Source: Mugil cephalus (Eukaryota > Chordata > Actinopteri > Mugiliformes > Mugilidae). From it: 64,000 nt of DNA. Positions 48,420 through 61,800 of this stretch are shown piece after piece. Position 1 is the stretch's first letter; every line of letters starts with the position of its first letter. The notes beneath the pieces were generated by a model. That model searched no databases and was not told the DNA's origin. It was given only the letters and a program-made list of their open reading frames with translations. The position numbers and the translations under genes are program-made. The DNA is taken from NCBI RefSeq assembly GCF_022458985.1, contig NC_061783.1, forward strand, positions 1,704,413-1,768,412. The letters run 5' to 3'.

Positions 48420-51400
48420 AGGGACACTTTCTTTCTACACTGTCTGAGTGGTATTCATTGCCAAAAAAAAATCATTGAAGAGGGTCAAAGGACAGAAGAA
48501 AAGACGGAAGAAAGTGATGTTTTTGTTTAGGACATAATCTCTCCAATAATATTCTACTGGATCCTCAAGTGCTGGACATGACCAAAGTATATAGTATGTA
48601 GAATGGAGACACATTTCCTTCTCCAGCTAGAATTCCCTTCATTAGTGTAGCATAACTGTTGTGTGATGCTATTATTCAGTTGAATTAACCTATTGCCCTT
48701 TTAGGTTTCATTCATGTTTTTCATATATAGTTTCCAGTCCCCAGAGGATATGTCCATAGCCTAGTCCAAATTTTCTCGACTAAGAGACCCGGTTCATGTA
48801 GCAAGTGATAGTAGATACTGGATGTCATGCCCTTGCACTACACAGTCAAGCTGCCTGAGTGGTGGCCCACAATGGGGAGTGAGTAAGAGTGGCTGTTAAC
48901 CATTTCGACAAGGTTTGCATTTAGCCACAGAACTGGCTAGGTACTTGAGGGGATTCCAAAAGTTCCAGTAAAAAAATGTGCAGTTCAGAGGATCCTTCTG
49001 AAGAAGTGTCTTTGTTCCAGACAGGCCAAGGACATAGACTAACACTCAGTCCTTATGTCTTATGCTTATGTCTGACTTTTCAACATGGTACCTTTCACCA
49101 GTGGCTCAGTAGCAGCATTTAAATTTGCTTATGGATTATTCCCCTTTGTACAAACTTGTAGTTCATAATTCTGAAACAGTGAAATGTACCCCCCCCCCCT
49201 CGCAAAAAAAAAAAAAAATCTTAAATAAAGGCATCACTGGTACATTGCACATTGTTAATGATTACCATGTTCACCATCATCTCCTATAACTAGTATTCTA
49301 CTATACCATCTACCATGAGCCCCAAACACAAGTACAGCTGATTGAAATCTGATCAAAAACAGAGACTTAACTTCGACCTCAGCTGACTATGAACCGAATT
49401 TTAGGCCCTGAAGTGGACATTTGTTGCACATCATTCTGCATCTCTGTGTTACTGCCACTGTAAATGCATAAAATGCTCAAATAAAAATAATACTATAAAG
49501 CTCCTGTGCCCAAGTTAGACAATGAACATTATAAAATTGCTGTACATGCTAATTAAGTGATCACTGACATATTTTAGTCTGGAACCAAAGTGTTGGACTG
49601 ACAGAGCACATGGCCAGCCCCTAAAAAGATCTGATCATCTCTCCTCACTTTGCTCTTTCAGCCACATTTTCCATCACTCTTTACCAAACCCCACCTCTGT
49701 ACCTTATTATGTTTGGAGAAGTAGTAGCATTCCATCTCGGAGGTGAACATCAATAAAAACCAGTAGGTTGTCAACAACCACTCTCAGACCACCCAACCAC
49801 AGACACGTTGTCTACTCAGACACAAACACACAGTGAATCGCCTAAAAAAGAAGAAGAAAAGAAGTAAAAAAAGGTGCTGTAAGCGAACGTGCTGTACTCG
49901 CACAAATAGATGTGTATTGTGTGTAGAACTCACACATTGTGAGGATGACCTGGTTCCATGTGGCTGTTTGTTTACTCCACTGCATTCTCAGAGGTTGCAA
50001 CACACGTAGTTTGTGGCACCACCATTTATGGCATCTTAATTGTGCTCCACACCAAAACACACTCACGCAGGGTACTGCTTTGATGTTACTTCCGGGATCA
50101 TATGTCAGCATACTGTACTGTGTGCTTACAACTGCAGACAATTTAGCTCACGGTGGTGGTATGAGCAGTGGTGTGTGTGTCTGAGTTGACCCACCAAGGC
50201 CTTGGGAGATTCAGATTCCACCACATCTGGGATGCCTAACTATTTCACAACAAGGGTCAGTGGAATTTTTACATAACGGCCACGCTTTTCCTGTGTTTCC
50301 AAAACACATGCACACATCCACGTGTTTGTGCGGCTGACCCATTTCAGTGGGAAGCATCAAGCTGTTTCTGTTGCCATTGTCCATTGCATAACTCTTTAAC
50401 ACCTAACCCATGAATGCAAACAAACAGAGCAGTGGGCCTTAGCCTTTTAAGTTTGTTGGCATTCCTAGAAGGCACTGTGCTTTGAAGTGGTTGAGGGTCC
50501 CTAATTTTTAACAATGTGCAGGGTTTTCATGTTGGAATTCATCAGGCAGTCAAGGTGGGTATTCATAGAGATACTCGGATATTCTTACTCTAACAATGTT
50601 TTTTTTTTTTTTTTTTCAAGTTCATTTCAACTTCATTCTTAAACAAAATAATGTATTCTTTTGCCATAAAGACTTTTTATTTTTTATTTTTTTGCAATCT
50701 TTGTTTATCCATCATAATCAAGATTATCCAGTTGCCTGCTTCTTCTGAAAAATGTGAGAATTTGTAAAGCAATAAAACATAGTTTTGTTCATGAATTAAT
50801 GAGCTCGCTGACATGTGAAGACAATTTTACTTAACTTTCTTTATGTTTTAAAAAAAACTCCATTGGTGTAAAGGAAAGTACAAAAAAATCACTTTTTGGC
50901 TTCAGCCACTGCTCCTGTGTAGATTTTAAATGAAAGTTTGGATAATGTATTTTCCCCACTGATGGAAACCAGCGACTATAATTGGTGAAGTTAAAATCGA
51001 CAACAATGAATTCCACCACTGAGACACTTTTATTGAGGGTTAAAAAAAACAACTATCAAAACATCATTAGAAATATCCTACCTGCATTCCTGCAACATAA
51101 CTTACTTGTTCACTGTTGTGTGCATGATACTTTCCAAACATATGGAATGAACTGTAATGACCTGTTTTTGGCATCCTTGAAGCTCAGCCTGTTATTGCCC
51201 CAAAAATTGTTAAATAATAGCAGTATCTGGAGGGTTTTTCACAAATTTTGTTTGATGATGCCACAAGTCTCCTGCGGCCTCTTGCGGTGAGCAAATATGG
51301 ATGACAAAAACACCTGATGCAGTGATCATACTGGCGCAGATGAAACTAAAATATCCTCACACAAACCACATAAAAGAATAAAGCCACCTGCTTGGAGAAG

Positions 51401-53150
51401 ACTCAGCATGCTATCGAAACTGTTAACTCCCTAAATTTCCAACAGAGTGGTTTTGAATGTTTGTCAGTTCTGTGCCTTTGCATGCTAACACATGTTATTT
51501 GATGTTACTTAATATTAAACACAAAGATATTGCTATGGTGCTGTTTGTTTTTCAAGTATTTGAGCCAAAGTCTTGGACAACCTTTGGATCACCCTGGAGC
51601 TGTCATTATACAAAACACAAAAATGTAATGCACTCCAAATATCCATAAAACAGCTCAAACGTCTCATGCATAATCCATTTGTTTATTACATGCCATATCA
51701 GACTTCCCTGGACTGGGTTTCCAATATTGTCCCAAGACTGAAGACACTGCCCCAGCTGGTGAAAACACCACAAACTCCAGCTACAATTTAACAGAAAAAA
51801 GACCACAACACTCTGCTTTAAATGTTCAATCAGATAAGTAAATGCAGTCTGTACTTTAAATGCAACAGAACTGCCACAGATGTCAGAGAAATCCTGCCAA
51901 GTCCCTTAAAAGAGCATAAGCATTCCCATGTGGTGGTGAGGTGGTTTAATTCTTCATCGTAGTCTTTCCAGTCTTACTCCTGGTGTTGGTTTTGTAAACA
52001 AAAGCCTACACTGAGCACTGATTCCGTAAATAGTGTGTCTTTTACCCATTTATAGAGCAGACTTTTCTATGAAAAACTCAAGAACCATCACATTGCTCAG
52101 GTATGACTTTTGGCAGGCTAGCGCATCCTGTCTGCTCTAGGAGTGTGTGTGAAGCATTTTAACGCTCCATCTGAGCTGTTGCTCGGTTGCTCGTGTTGCA
52201 GGGAAGTTGTCATCTTGGGTGTCCATAAATGTCTAACCTTGAAATGAGCACACAAGCTCACATGCTGTGTTGCACATGCTGTCATGTGAATACAAAAAAT
52301 ATCTCTCACATTACTGGATCTACTTCTCAAAGCTCCCTCTTTACTGCTGTCAACTCAAACATGTATCCTAGGTCTGAAAGCAGATAAGGTGGAGGGTTTA
52401 GTTAACCTGTGAGTGAGTGAAACCCGATTTTGTAAATGGCCACTGGCTGATGGATGGCTGAAAGGGGAGTAGGGATCAGGGATTATCTAACACAGTACAA
52501 ACAAAAATGGCCTGAATTTAAACCACATTAGGACTAGTGTAAATACATAGTGGTAGTTGTGTAACTGTAACTACCACCTTTATTGCTTTCATTGGGCTAT
52601 GGTATGACATAATGTTCAGCCATTTAAGTCAAATATTGATGCCATTTAGTAATGATGAGGGCACATGTAGTGCCAAAGTCAAAGTACTTATAACATGCCT
52701 TTAAAAGATTTCTAACTAGCTGACTACCACTGACACGCTGACAGTTGACAAGACCGATACGGTACAAGCATGCTAGCAGCTCTGACTGGCTCAGTTTAGG
52801 TGCAGTGATGCTTTTAAAAGTGTTTTTAAAAAAGAAAAAAAAAAGAAAAAAAAACAGAATGCTAGCATTTACACAGTGAAAATGCTAACATGCTAATTAA
52901 ATGTAACCCATGGACAGCATATAAAGATGAATAAACCCTCTGTGTCTGTGACCTCATCCAGGAGTATTTTTGAAGTCCAGTTGGTTCTGTTCACTGGTTC
53001 CATTAGTCGCCCATACTGAGCAACCCTGGTTAAAAGGTTAAGATGGAGTGTGAGTTGACCAAACACACCTTGCTCTAGTGTGTCAATCAAAGCAACACTG
53101 ATCTTAATTATGAATAATTCTGAATCTGATTTAAAAAGTCAGGAAGTTTA
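48420..53150. other. Gene-poor stretch
   Basis: No supported exon was found. Poly-A/T runs occur near 49205 and 50599. Open frames here are short and have no protein-like composition or splice context. Confidence 0.5.
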
Positions 53151-53159
53151 AGGTCATAT

Positions 53160-53530
53160 TCACACCAGGCTTGTTTAGTCCACTTGAAACGGACCTTTTC
53201 TCTGGTGCGGACCTTTCAGGTGGGAATGTAAATCAGCGGACTCTGGTGCAGACCAAACAAGTGAACCGAGGCCACCTATGCAGCTGGGACTCGGTTAACT
53301 TGTTTGGTCCACACCAGAATCTGAGCACCTTTTCAGATTAAACGGGCTTCCGTTTGTAACAATTCACCATGCACACCAGTGGGGTCAAAAATGTGCGATC
53401 AATCGCTATCTGGTATACCAGGACACACATGGGTTTGTTTACAATGTTGGTCTGCTTGTCAAAAAATGCAATGTGAATACAAACCAAACCAAGTTATTCC
53501 TGGTTTGAGTACATCCCAACATTCCAGGAC
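53160..53530. mobile_element. Palindromic MITE-like element
   Basis: Arms 53239-53270 and 53290-53321 are inverse copies over 32 bp with about three mismatches (core CCAAACAAGTGAACCGA versus TCGGTTAACTTGTTTGG), separated by a 19-bp loop. Surrounding phrases such as 'gtgaatacaaaccaaacc' are recalled from a fish non-autonomous DNA element. Terminal repeats and target duplications are not resolved. Confidence 0.65.
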
Positions 53531-53694
53531 TGTCCTCAAGAAACTGTTTTTGGTATAACTATTGATTATATAACCATATAACCACCATGGTTATGGTCAT
53601 CATTAGTTCACTGCCTTATATTCAAGATACAAGTTTTTTTTTGTAACCAGTAATGAAATTCTTGGTGCACAGGTAAAATAAGATAAAAGAGGGG

Positions 53695-53945
53695 GCCGTA
53701 CAGTGGATCTGTGGTTAGCACTGATGCCTCCCAGTGAGAAAGTCTGGGTTTGAGTCCAGCTCAGGCCTTTCTGGGTGGAGTTGGCATGTTCTCTCTATGT
53801 CTGTGTGGGTTTTCTCTGGGTACTCTGGTTTCCTCTCACCTCCAGAGACATGCGCGTTAAGTTGGTTGGTGATTCTAAATTGACCCTAGGGGTCTGTGTG
53901 TTAGCCCTTCGACAGACTGGCAACCTGTCCAGTGCAGGCTGCAAT
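53695..53945 (+). mobile_element. SINE-like teleost repeat
   Basis: The head GTGGTTAGCACTGATGCCTC and a B-box-like GGGTTTGAGTCC suggest a tRNA-like RNA polymerase III start. 'Tggcatgttctctctatgtc' and 'ggtgattctaaattgaccc' follow. This is the most complete copy of the repeat also seen at 17280 and 33535. Confidence 0.7.
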
Positions 53946-54049
53946 TGTCCTGCATGGAACTGGAGATGCACTGGGCTGATTTTACCGCCCTCTGTTGTGC
54001 TCTGCAGCTGCCATATCGGGTCCATCCCAGCCAGGATACTCTTGATGGT

Positions 54050-54510
54050 GCATCTGTAAAAGTGTTGACATCAAACCTCCTCAGACTCTATAGGAAGAAG
54101 AGGCACTGTCTCGCTGCCTTGCTGATGCTGCTCATGTGGTGTGGTGAGAAGAGATCTTTGCTTTGATCCAGCAAGAACTTGAAGCTGCTGACTCTCTCCA
54201 CTGTTACTAGGTGGATGGGGGCATGTCCTCCTCCCTGAAGCCCATAGTCCACGATCATCTTCTTGGTCTTGCTGACATTGCACAAGAGGTTATTGACTGT
54301 GCACCATGATGACAGATCTCTAACCTCCTCTCTGTAGGATGACTCATCACTGCCAGTAATACAGCCAATGATGATGGTGTCATCAGCAGATCTGATGATG
54401 TTGGAGCTGTGCTTGGATGTACAGTCATGTGTGTCGAGGGAGAAGAGCAACCAACACATGTTATTGAGACACTGCTACAATGAAATACTTTTTTAAGACT
54501 TTTGGTAACC
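54050..54510 (-). mobile_element. L2-type LINE reverse transcriptase fragment
   Basis: The minus-strand frame reads SADDTIIIGCITGSDESSYR, EEVRDLSSWCTVNNLLCNVS, KTKKMIVDYG and VERVSSFKFL. This is the L2 catalytic block in which the usual FADDT has become SADDT. Further frames read KAARQCLFFL. It is truncated at both ends and is in the opposite orientation to the SINE-like copy immediately to its left. Confidence 0.85.
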
Positions 54511-55899
54511 AAATTTGGCCTGATGATGATGTTGCTAGATGAGAGCCCACCATGTGGGGACTATGCACCAACGCAAGCCATCCAATACCTTTTGGAAGGT
54601 TCTGACTTTTAATTGAAATAAATGTCTGTTGAATCACAATTTACGACCAGATGAGCTAACACAATGATGGCTGGCCCACAAATTAAATTATATGACCATT
54701 TATATATATATATACAGCTTTCAGATCTGGGTGTTTGTGGAAATACTCCCCCATGAAATCACAAGCCAAGCACAGTTAGTGTCTTGTGATCCATCAGCAG
54801 TTATCTTTGTGCCAGAAAAAGCAGGTGCAACAAACATTTGGTTGACTGTCAATATCCTACCATTTGAATCTGAGAGTGTCTCTCAATATCGAGTACATAA
54901 ACTTAGAACCTACTTCTAAGTTACAACTCAGCATCAGCATTTAGTTATTTGGTTATTTGGAACAGCAGCATAGTTGATGCAGACCACAAAATGCATTCTG
55001 GGATACCTCGTGTCCATACAAGTTACCTACTGTGTCTTCGATAAAACTGGTGGAGCAAGAGCACATCCAGGTATCTGGACTGCACTTGTTCATGTGTGTA
55101 CTTTAAATTGGATTAGTCCTTGGACAAGAGATGAGAGATGAGAAACACCCTGAAAGAAGTGGGGTTGAAACACAGCTGCAGTTACCAGATATTGCCATGG
55201 GGGGTGTCGAAGAGGAATAAACCCTACAATCTAATGCAAGAGGTTGTCACTTAAAATAAGCATTAAATTAATACTTGAATAGCTTTCAGTTGACTCATGT
55301 TTTTCAATTGAAATAAGTAATTATTTTTCCTGGGGAAGGTTTCTTGAAGTAAATACGTGTTTGTACATGTGGTCCCTAGAAGTGAATTCTATACCAAAAT
55401 AATACACATTATTTCACCAAATCCCATTACAGCGAGTATGCTACTAAATAATGAGATGGCAGTCTTTTCATGCTTAGTTATGGGATGGCTGTATTGCGCC
55501 TACAGGAACTGAGTTTCGTTTTTGTTTTTTGTTTTATTTTTAGTCTGCTTGTGTAAATGTGTGATAAGATTTGACATAAAAGACATATGCTGCAGGCTGT
55601 ATAGCAGGTACACACAGTAAACCTGCAGTAATAACACCAGATGGATGGTTTGACACTAATGACTGTGTCATTTTAGCTCTGAGTGGAGGCCTCTGCTTGG
55701 AGGGTTAAAATCAGGTCTTGGACACACTGCAAAAACTGTCAACATCCCCTGTCATTTCGAGCTTTAAATCGTAGAATCTCTCAAATGGAATCACAGTCAC
55801 AACTTCAGAAAGTTTGTATTTAATTCACTGAAATGACTGCACAGATTTGACTTGTTTTGCTACATGTCAGATGGGGACACTGACTTGCGTGATTGTTAA

Positions 55900-56112
55900 A
55901 AGAAAGGTCTATTTTTTGCAGTGTGCTGTCGTGAACAGGGCGGGGCTGCTAGAGAGGAGTTTCCTTCAGAGAGAGCAAGAATGTGCGCGCGTGTGTGTGC
56001 GCGCGCGTGTGTGGGGGGGGGCGAGAAGAGTCAGCTGGTCGAAAAGTGCAGGGTGAAAGCGGCGAATGCAGAGTGTGTGGATGTGTGCGAGCGTGAGTGT
56101 GCGTTTATATGC

Positions 56113-56156
<44 letters not shown>

Positions 56157-56356
56157 TTGTTCGTGTGCTAGGAAAGCACTTCGGGGGGACAAGGTGAAGA
56201 CAACAGAGCTGTGGACAAGAGTGTGTTTTTTGGGTGGGGGTGCGAGAGTGGAGCGGATTGTGTGGTGATCCAGACCAGCATAGTCGAAGCGCGCCGGGTG
56301 CTGCTCCGTCGTGCGTCCTGAACCCGATCTAGAGCTGCATCCTGCCCTTCCATTAC
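55900..56356 (+). promoter_or_regulatory. Putative promoter and untranslated first exon of gene C
   Basis: This is a G/C- and CpG-rich stretch with alternating GCGCGTGTGTG tracts, (GT)n at about 56115-56148 and GAGCGGATTGTG-type sequence. It ends at a good donor (CATTACC then GTAAGC). It is the only CpG-rich zone upstream of the coding exon at 58819 and so the likely start of that gene. The start site is not determined. Confidence 0.45.
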
Positions 56357-57459
56357 CGTAAGCACTTTGTCTACTTGTTTGGGAACTTAATAACCCTCTT
56401 ACTAAGTCTGCATACTATTGAACTCATTGTCAACCTTTCTACTTGTGCGCGCGCACTGGTCATGCATCCGTAGAGCCTTAGAGACGCTTTATTTATTTAT
56501 TTATTTTTATTATTATTAATATTATTATTTTTAATTACCAAATAATTAAGTTTCAGAAAAGAATCTTTTCTCATATTTTTAAACTTCGATTTGAAATTCA
56601 AAGTCTTTGCATGCATCTTTAAAAGTGTAAGACTAATTTATTTTGAAAATGATATACTCTATCTTCTACTTTATTTTCTTAAACTGTGCTGGTGAGGAAG
56701 AGAAGGGGGTTAAGGTCTTTGAAGCCAGAAGTTGACATAACCCTTCAACACACCAGTCAGTGTAGATGCTCCACCAGTGTTAAAAAGCTGCAGCACTACA
56801 CTGACTCTTTCATCTCCTCACTGCAAAGTATGCCTCTTTCACTAATCCCTGCTTTGAATCATCGGAAAGGGAGTTATCCGAACCCTCAGCATATTAAGGA
56901 GCTTCTGCATCAAGAAAGATATACTGTTTGAGTGTGTGTGTGTGTTGATGGTCTGTCATAAAACTCCATTAGACTTAATGTGGGTAGCTAAACCTCTTTC
57001 TTCCTTCCTGGTGCATAAAGAAGACTTCAGGTCTGTGTAGGATCGGGTAGCATTAAGGAGTGTAGAGGCTCCAACTGGCCGACTTTTCCCACTGTGTGTT
57101 GCGAGCTTGGTTTCATCATCACAGAAAACCAAAATGCAGAGTGCATTTGTACTTTGAAAGAGGCAGGTGTGGGTGTGCTACACCCACAAACACTCACTCA
57201 CGCGTGTGGCATTATTAAGTTCCTCCCTGCCCCATTTAATTCTCTAGATCTCCCCATATGACCAGTAAAGGTGAATTATTCCCTTTCTCTGCAGGAGGAA
57301 CCAGAAATGTCAGCAAATGTCAAGCACTCGGAGCTTTGGCTTTGCTTTCAGGCTTATTAGCTGCACGTACAATCAGCAGCGCCTGCCCTTTTGGCCAGCA
57401 CTTTGATTGGTGTGAACAGCCAATGCAAGAACACGTGAGATACAAAACCGGGTGCAGTA

Positions 57460-57519
57460 AAAAAAAAAAAAAAAAAAAGAAAGAGGGGTGCGTGTGGGGG
57501 GGGGGGGGGGGGGGGGGGG
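57460..57519. repeat. Poly-A then poly-G tracts
   Basis: About 18 A residues are followed by a 24-residue G run at 57496-57519, inside the proposed first intron of gene C. Confidence 0.95.
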
Positions 57520-58764
57520 CTTGCAATTATCAGCAGTGGAGGAGAGGGTGTCTTTTCAATGTGTGTCCCAACTGTGCACACACATTTAGACACGCATTCT
57601 CTGTCAGCAGAGCGACCTAAAGATAGCAGAGCCCCAGTGGAAACAGTAATTACTGGGGTGAAAAGAGAGGGAGAAGAGAGGAGGAGGAGCAGGAGGAGGA
57701 AGAGGAAGAGATATTGTTTGAACCATCTGATATCTGTTATATAATGACCTGTACAATGGAGACATGCTGTGAGCAAAACGTGGAGAGGAGCTATTTAGTG
57801 AGAGCGATGCACAGTTCAGTATAGATTCACTTTGGTGATACTGAAGCAGTATCAGTTGCAGCAGCTCCCTGAGACCTATTAGTAGTCATCGCTTAATGTG
57901 AGGAGTGCAGATATTTTTCCTAAACTCTGAGAAATATCCAGGTTAGCATGAGAACATCTCTAAAAAGTGAATGTAGCTTTTGTTAAAACTCGAAGAGCAG
58001 ATGAGCAGGAGTTGTTGAAGGGAACCCTCGATTTAATTTTGATGGCTATCTGGGATTTCCACCAACAGGCGAGGATAGGACGGCCAAAACAATGAAACAA
58101 GCTGAGACAGAAATCAGATTCCAAAATGACACTATGCTCGGTCGAGGAGCCAATTTATCTTCATATTTGCCTGACTGGAATGAGAGTCAGGGTGTGACAG
58201 CAAGCCAGCAAATTTTGGATTTTTAGCCCTCTTTTATGCAGAAGAATTAACGTAAAACCAAAGGCAGAACAGCTGGAAATGGATATTTACGCTCCACATC
58301 GCACTGCTTACTCACAGCAGATAATGCCGTCGAAATAGGCGACTCCTATTTCAAGTGGTCATGTGTTGCTAGCTTGGAGAGGGTTTCTTATTTAGTCTTA
58401 AGCCCCAGGCTTTGTTTAGGGACTGACTTGTGTGTGTGTCGTACACAATGGCTGTGTTTACACTGGATTTAGTGTGTTCATCCATGCGTGCACATTCATT
58501 CGCACATGCAGCCTTCTTTTTCTTTTAGGCAAGAACGGGGTGTAGGATTTCTTTAAATGTAGACAAAACATCTAGATATCTGTTTTACAAAGTGGTTTCA
58601 TAAAGTTTTACTCAAAGCCCTACACTTTGACGTTTTGTTCATTCCAAATTCCATTTTTTCGTCAGTGATTGAGTTCACTTTTGTCATTTGTGTTTTTTCT
58701 GTAATCTTTATCCACTCAGTTTAGTGATCTTTTTTTCAGTTTTGTATCCCTCCTTTATGTGCAG

Positions 58765-58869
58765 GGTGCTGGTGAGATCAAGGGCTCATTCGCTGCAGAG
58801 AAACACTGCGGAAGCATCATGGCCTTAGCAGGGTGCCCTGACTACTTCTTGCGTCACTCGAACTACCAG
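58765..58869 (+). CDS. Gene C: N-terminal coding exon, partial gene
   Basis: An exon bounded by an acceptor near 58764 (TTTATGTGCAG) and a donor (AACTACCAG then GTAAAT) holds an ATG at 58819 in the context AGCATCATGG. It encodes MALAGCPDYFLRHSNYQ and ends in phase 0. The upstream part has in-frame stops and is 5' UTR. The next exon was not found before 64000, so the rest of the gene lies outside. I do not recognise the protein from 17 residues. Confidence 0.45.
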
Positions 58870-61800
58870 GTAAATATTTCATGTGTCATGTGCACAGCCT
58901 GTGTGATTGTTAGCGGTTTCTGGTAACAAATTAGTCAAGCTCATTTAGGCCCTCAGACCTTTTCACTTTGGACATTTTGACTTGTCTTAGCCAGTGTTTG
59001 CACTATGGGCATGCGAGAGCTGTGCCCCCCCCTTGCGGCCATCGATGCCTCCTCTCCACCGCAGGAGATGGCGTGGCCAAAAAAAATATCTTTTCAGTTA
59101 TTCTTTTATTTAAATAACTTAAATAAATAACTTAAAATAAAAAAAATTGAACTTAAAATAAATAAAAAACGGGACAACGGGGTTGTGCATGCATGGTAGG
59201 TTAGGCTACTAGGGTTGGTCAATGCTCATTGGTCACTGAGTAAAATTGTTACATTTGATTTTGCTTTCTAAACGTAACTATGAGCTACAGTGCGTTGAAT
59301 CCATTTCAAGTGGTTGGAATCGAAAGAATACAGCCATGGTCTCTGAGATCCCAGCTGGTCCTTCTGATAATGCTAGCTCCGGACAACTGCCAACAAAGCA
59401 CACAGAGCAACAATCTGATGATGAATGCTTTCTTAATGGGATTCTGGAGGTGCACAAATTGTTGAGAGGTGGATAAACTATTTCTGACATGTCAGAGGAA
59501 GGTAAACTGCATTTATTTGCGCTTAGCCTCCACTGTGTGTCAGTGTGAGTGATCCCCCATCATCACTGGAGTAAAGAGAAGGCGAAAGTTTACCCCACCC
59601 CTTTCTGCCTGTTATTATCGTCTTCATATGTGACTGCGTAAACTGTGTGCATAGGGCTGCCACGTAGGGCGCACTCTAACGTGGAACCTTGGCCGGTGCC
59701 ATTGTTGCTGTGATGGAGGATGGTCGCTTACTTTATACATCGTGCTTATGTGGTAACGTCACGGTTACACTTTGTGCGCCGCATACCTAACCTTTAAAAA
59801 GCTAAACATCCCCTTGCACATAAAAAAAAGGCTTGCGGTATATGAATTACCGTAATGCACATAAAGAGGGCTGAACGCTGGGAAGTTACGCTTTCTGGGG
59901 AATGAAAACTGCCATTATGGTAATGATGATGTGCTGCTGCTGTTGGCATGTTTTTAACAACAAAAAACGAAATTTGCTAATAATTAACAATAACAATCAA
60001 CAGCAGTGCCCCCCACTGATGACCCAATGCCCCTCCATTAGATCTGCTCTGGCGCCGACTCTGGTCATAGCCGTAAAAATACAGGTTCAACTCACAACCA
60101 ACCCCAGACCATACACACACCCTACGCAGACCCTAACTCCGTAGCCTGACATCCTGACATGCATCTCCTCAGACTGTAAATGTCCATTTTCATATTGACT
60201 GTGAGCACCTTTGAACAAAGTTAGCATACTGCTGTGTACTTGATTTGTTAAGTTCTTCACTGGAATTGTTCAAGTTTTAGTCACAACTGGGCTGTGAGAT
60301 TGGTGAATAAAATGTTATCATGCAGGCACAGCTACGTTAAACCCATTAGCAAACCGCTATCTATTCTTATTTAGCAGAAATTGAGCTATGTACTTATTCA
60401 TCTGGAGTTACCTTGTCCCCTGGGGACCACATTTACAATATTAACTCTATTTTATGTGTGTTTTTTTGTATGTTAAATGCTCCTGGGTTTTAGTAGATTG
60501 AAACAGAGCTTTAATCAAAGATGTCAAAAAATAGAGTAAGGAAACTGAAGCCAACAAGTTGAAACTTGTAAATTAAAATGATTGTGAATGATGAATGGTT
60601 TACCTTTGGATTTTTGTGCCACAGAGAGACTATAGTTAGAGCACAGTTATTCCAACTTCTGTCTGTGCATCAACATGAGGACAGTGGCTCTGTGAGTGCA
60701 CTTGCTTCACAGCAAATGACTCCCAGCCTACTGTGTCTGCAACACAACAGACTCACTTTCACTATCCAGTGTCTGCAGAATGAGCCCTTTGTTTCTCAGC
60801 TTGGATTTTCTCCACTCCAACCTTCCAGCAACCTAAAGAATTTGGCTAAAGAGCATAGTGGAGGTCTATAAATAGAGCTCTAAACAAACAACAATAACAA
60901 GCTGCGGACTTTGTTGTGTGACAGGCCTGAAAGCATGGGATTAATGGTGTGACGTGTTACTGGGACCAGTGGGACGACGGAGATGACGTAGTCTCAGCTG
61001 CCTTATTCCTCTTAGCGGAGGTACAAAAATGCAGCTCCCTGCTAACCCAAACCGTGGGACTGCTGAACCCCTGTTGATCTGACATTAAGTTGGATTGGTT
61101 CGTGATAGCTTCCAGGAAAGGGTTTTGCACCAGTAAGACTGCAGTGAATGGTGAATTGAATCCCCATAGAAAACAACATTCCTCCATCCAACATCTAGCG
61201 GAGAAAAAACTGTTTAATAGTTCGATGGAGGGAAGTGGGTTACAGCATTGCAGCGTGTGCATGTTTCTTATGCAAAGCTTTCCAGTTGACATGACACATG
61301 GCACACACAAACACACACACTTTGGAGACAGGTCTGGAATGATGCCCAGATTCCCAAACATGCCCAACGTTATGTATAATGTTACGTAAGTACACTGAAA
61401 AAGGGTCTCATTTGCTCCTTATCTATATTGTTACTGCCCACAGAGTGTGTGTGTGTGTGTGTCCTTGTGTGTGCGTGCATGTGTGTGTGTGCAAGCGTGT
61501 CCGTCTATCTTATTGAAAACTTTGGACCTGTGCCAGAGATGTCTGGGATGAAGCAGCCTGCAACAACTCTTGCCTTCCTTCTCCCAGTCCGTCCTTCTCC
61601 TTATTTGTGAGTATCCATCTGTAAGTGGGCATTCAAACACTGCAGAGTTCAGCGAAACCACAGTCCGCAGAATCAAAGCTCAGTAGTGAAGAGAGCTTGA
61701 GGTGTCAGTATTTTCAGGTCAGAGGCTATTGACTACAGCGGTGGCACTGGCCATGCTGAGCCATATTTGTGCTTTCGAGGAAACCTAGCCTTTAGTGCTC

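Noticed and set aside
59000-60060. Possible hAT-like element (CAGTG near 58993 and 60005; SEIPAGPSDNASSGQL frame)
   Set aside because: The ends are not inverse copies and no target duplication was found. The frame is short and unplaced.
61587-61606. Mini-exon candidate for gene C (CTCCCAG ... GTGAGT)
   Set aside because: It is only about 19 nt, has no protein evidence, and its length does not preserve a useful frame.
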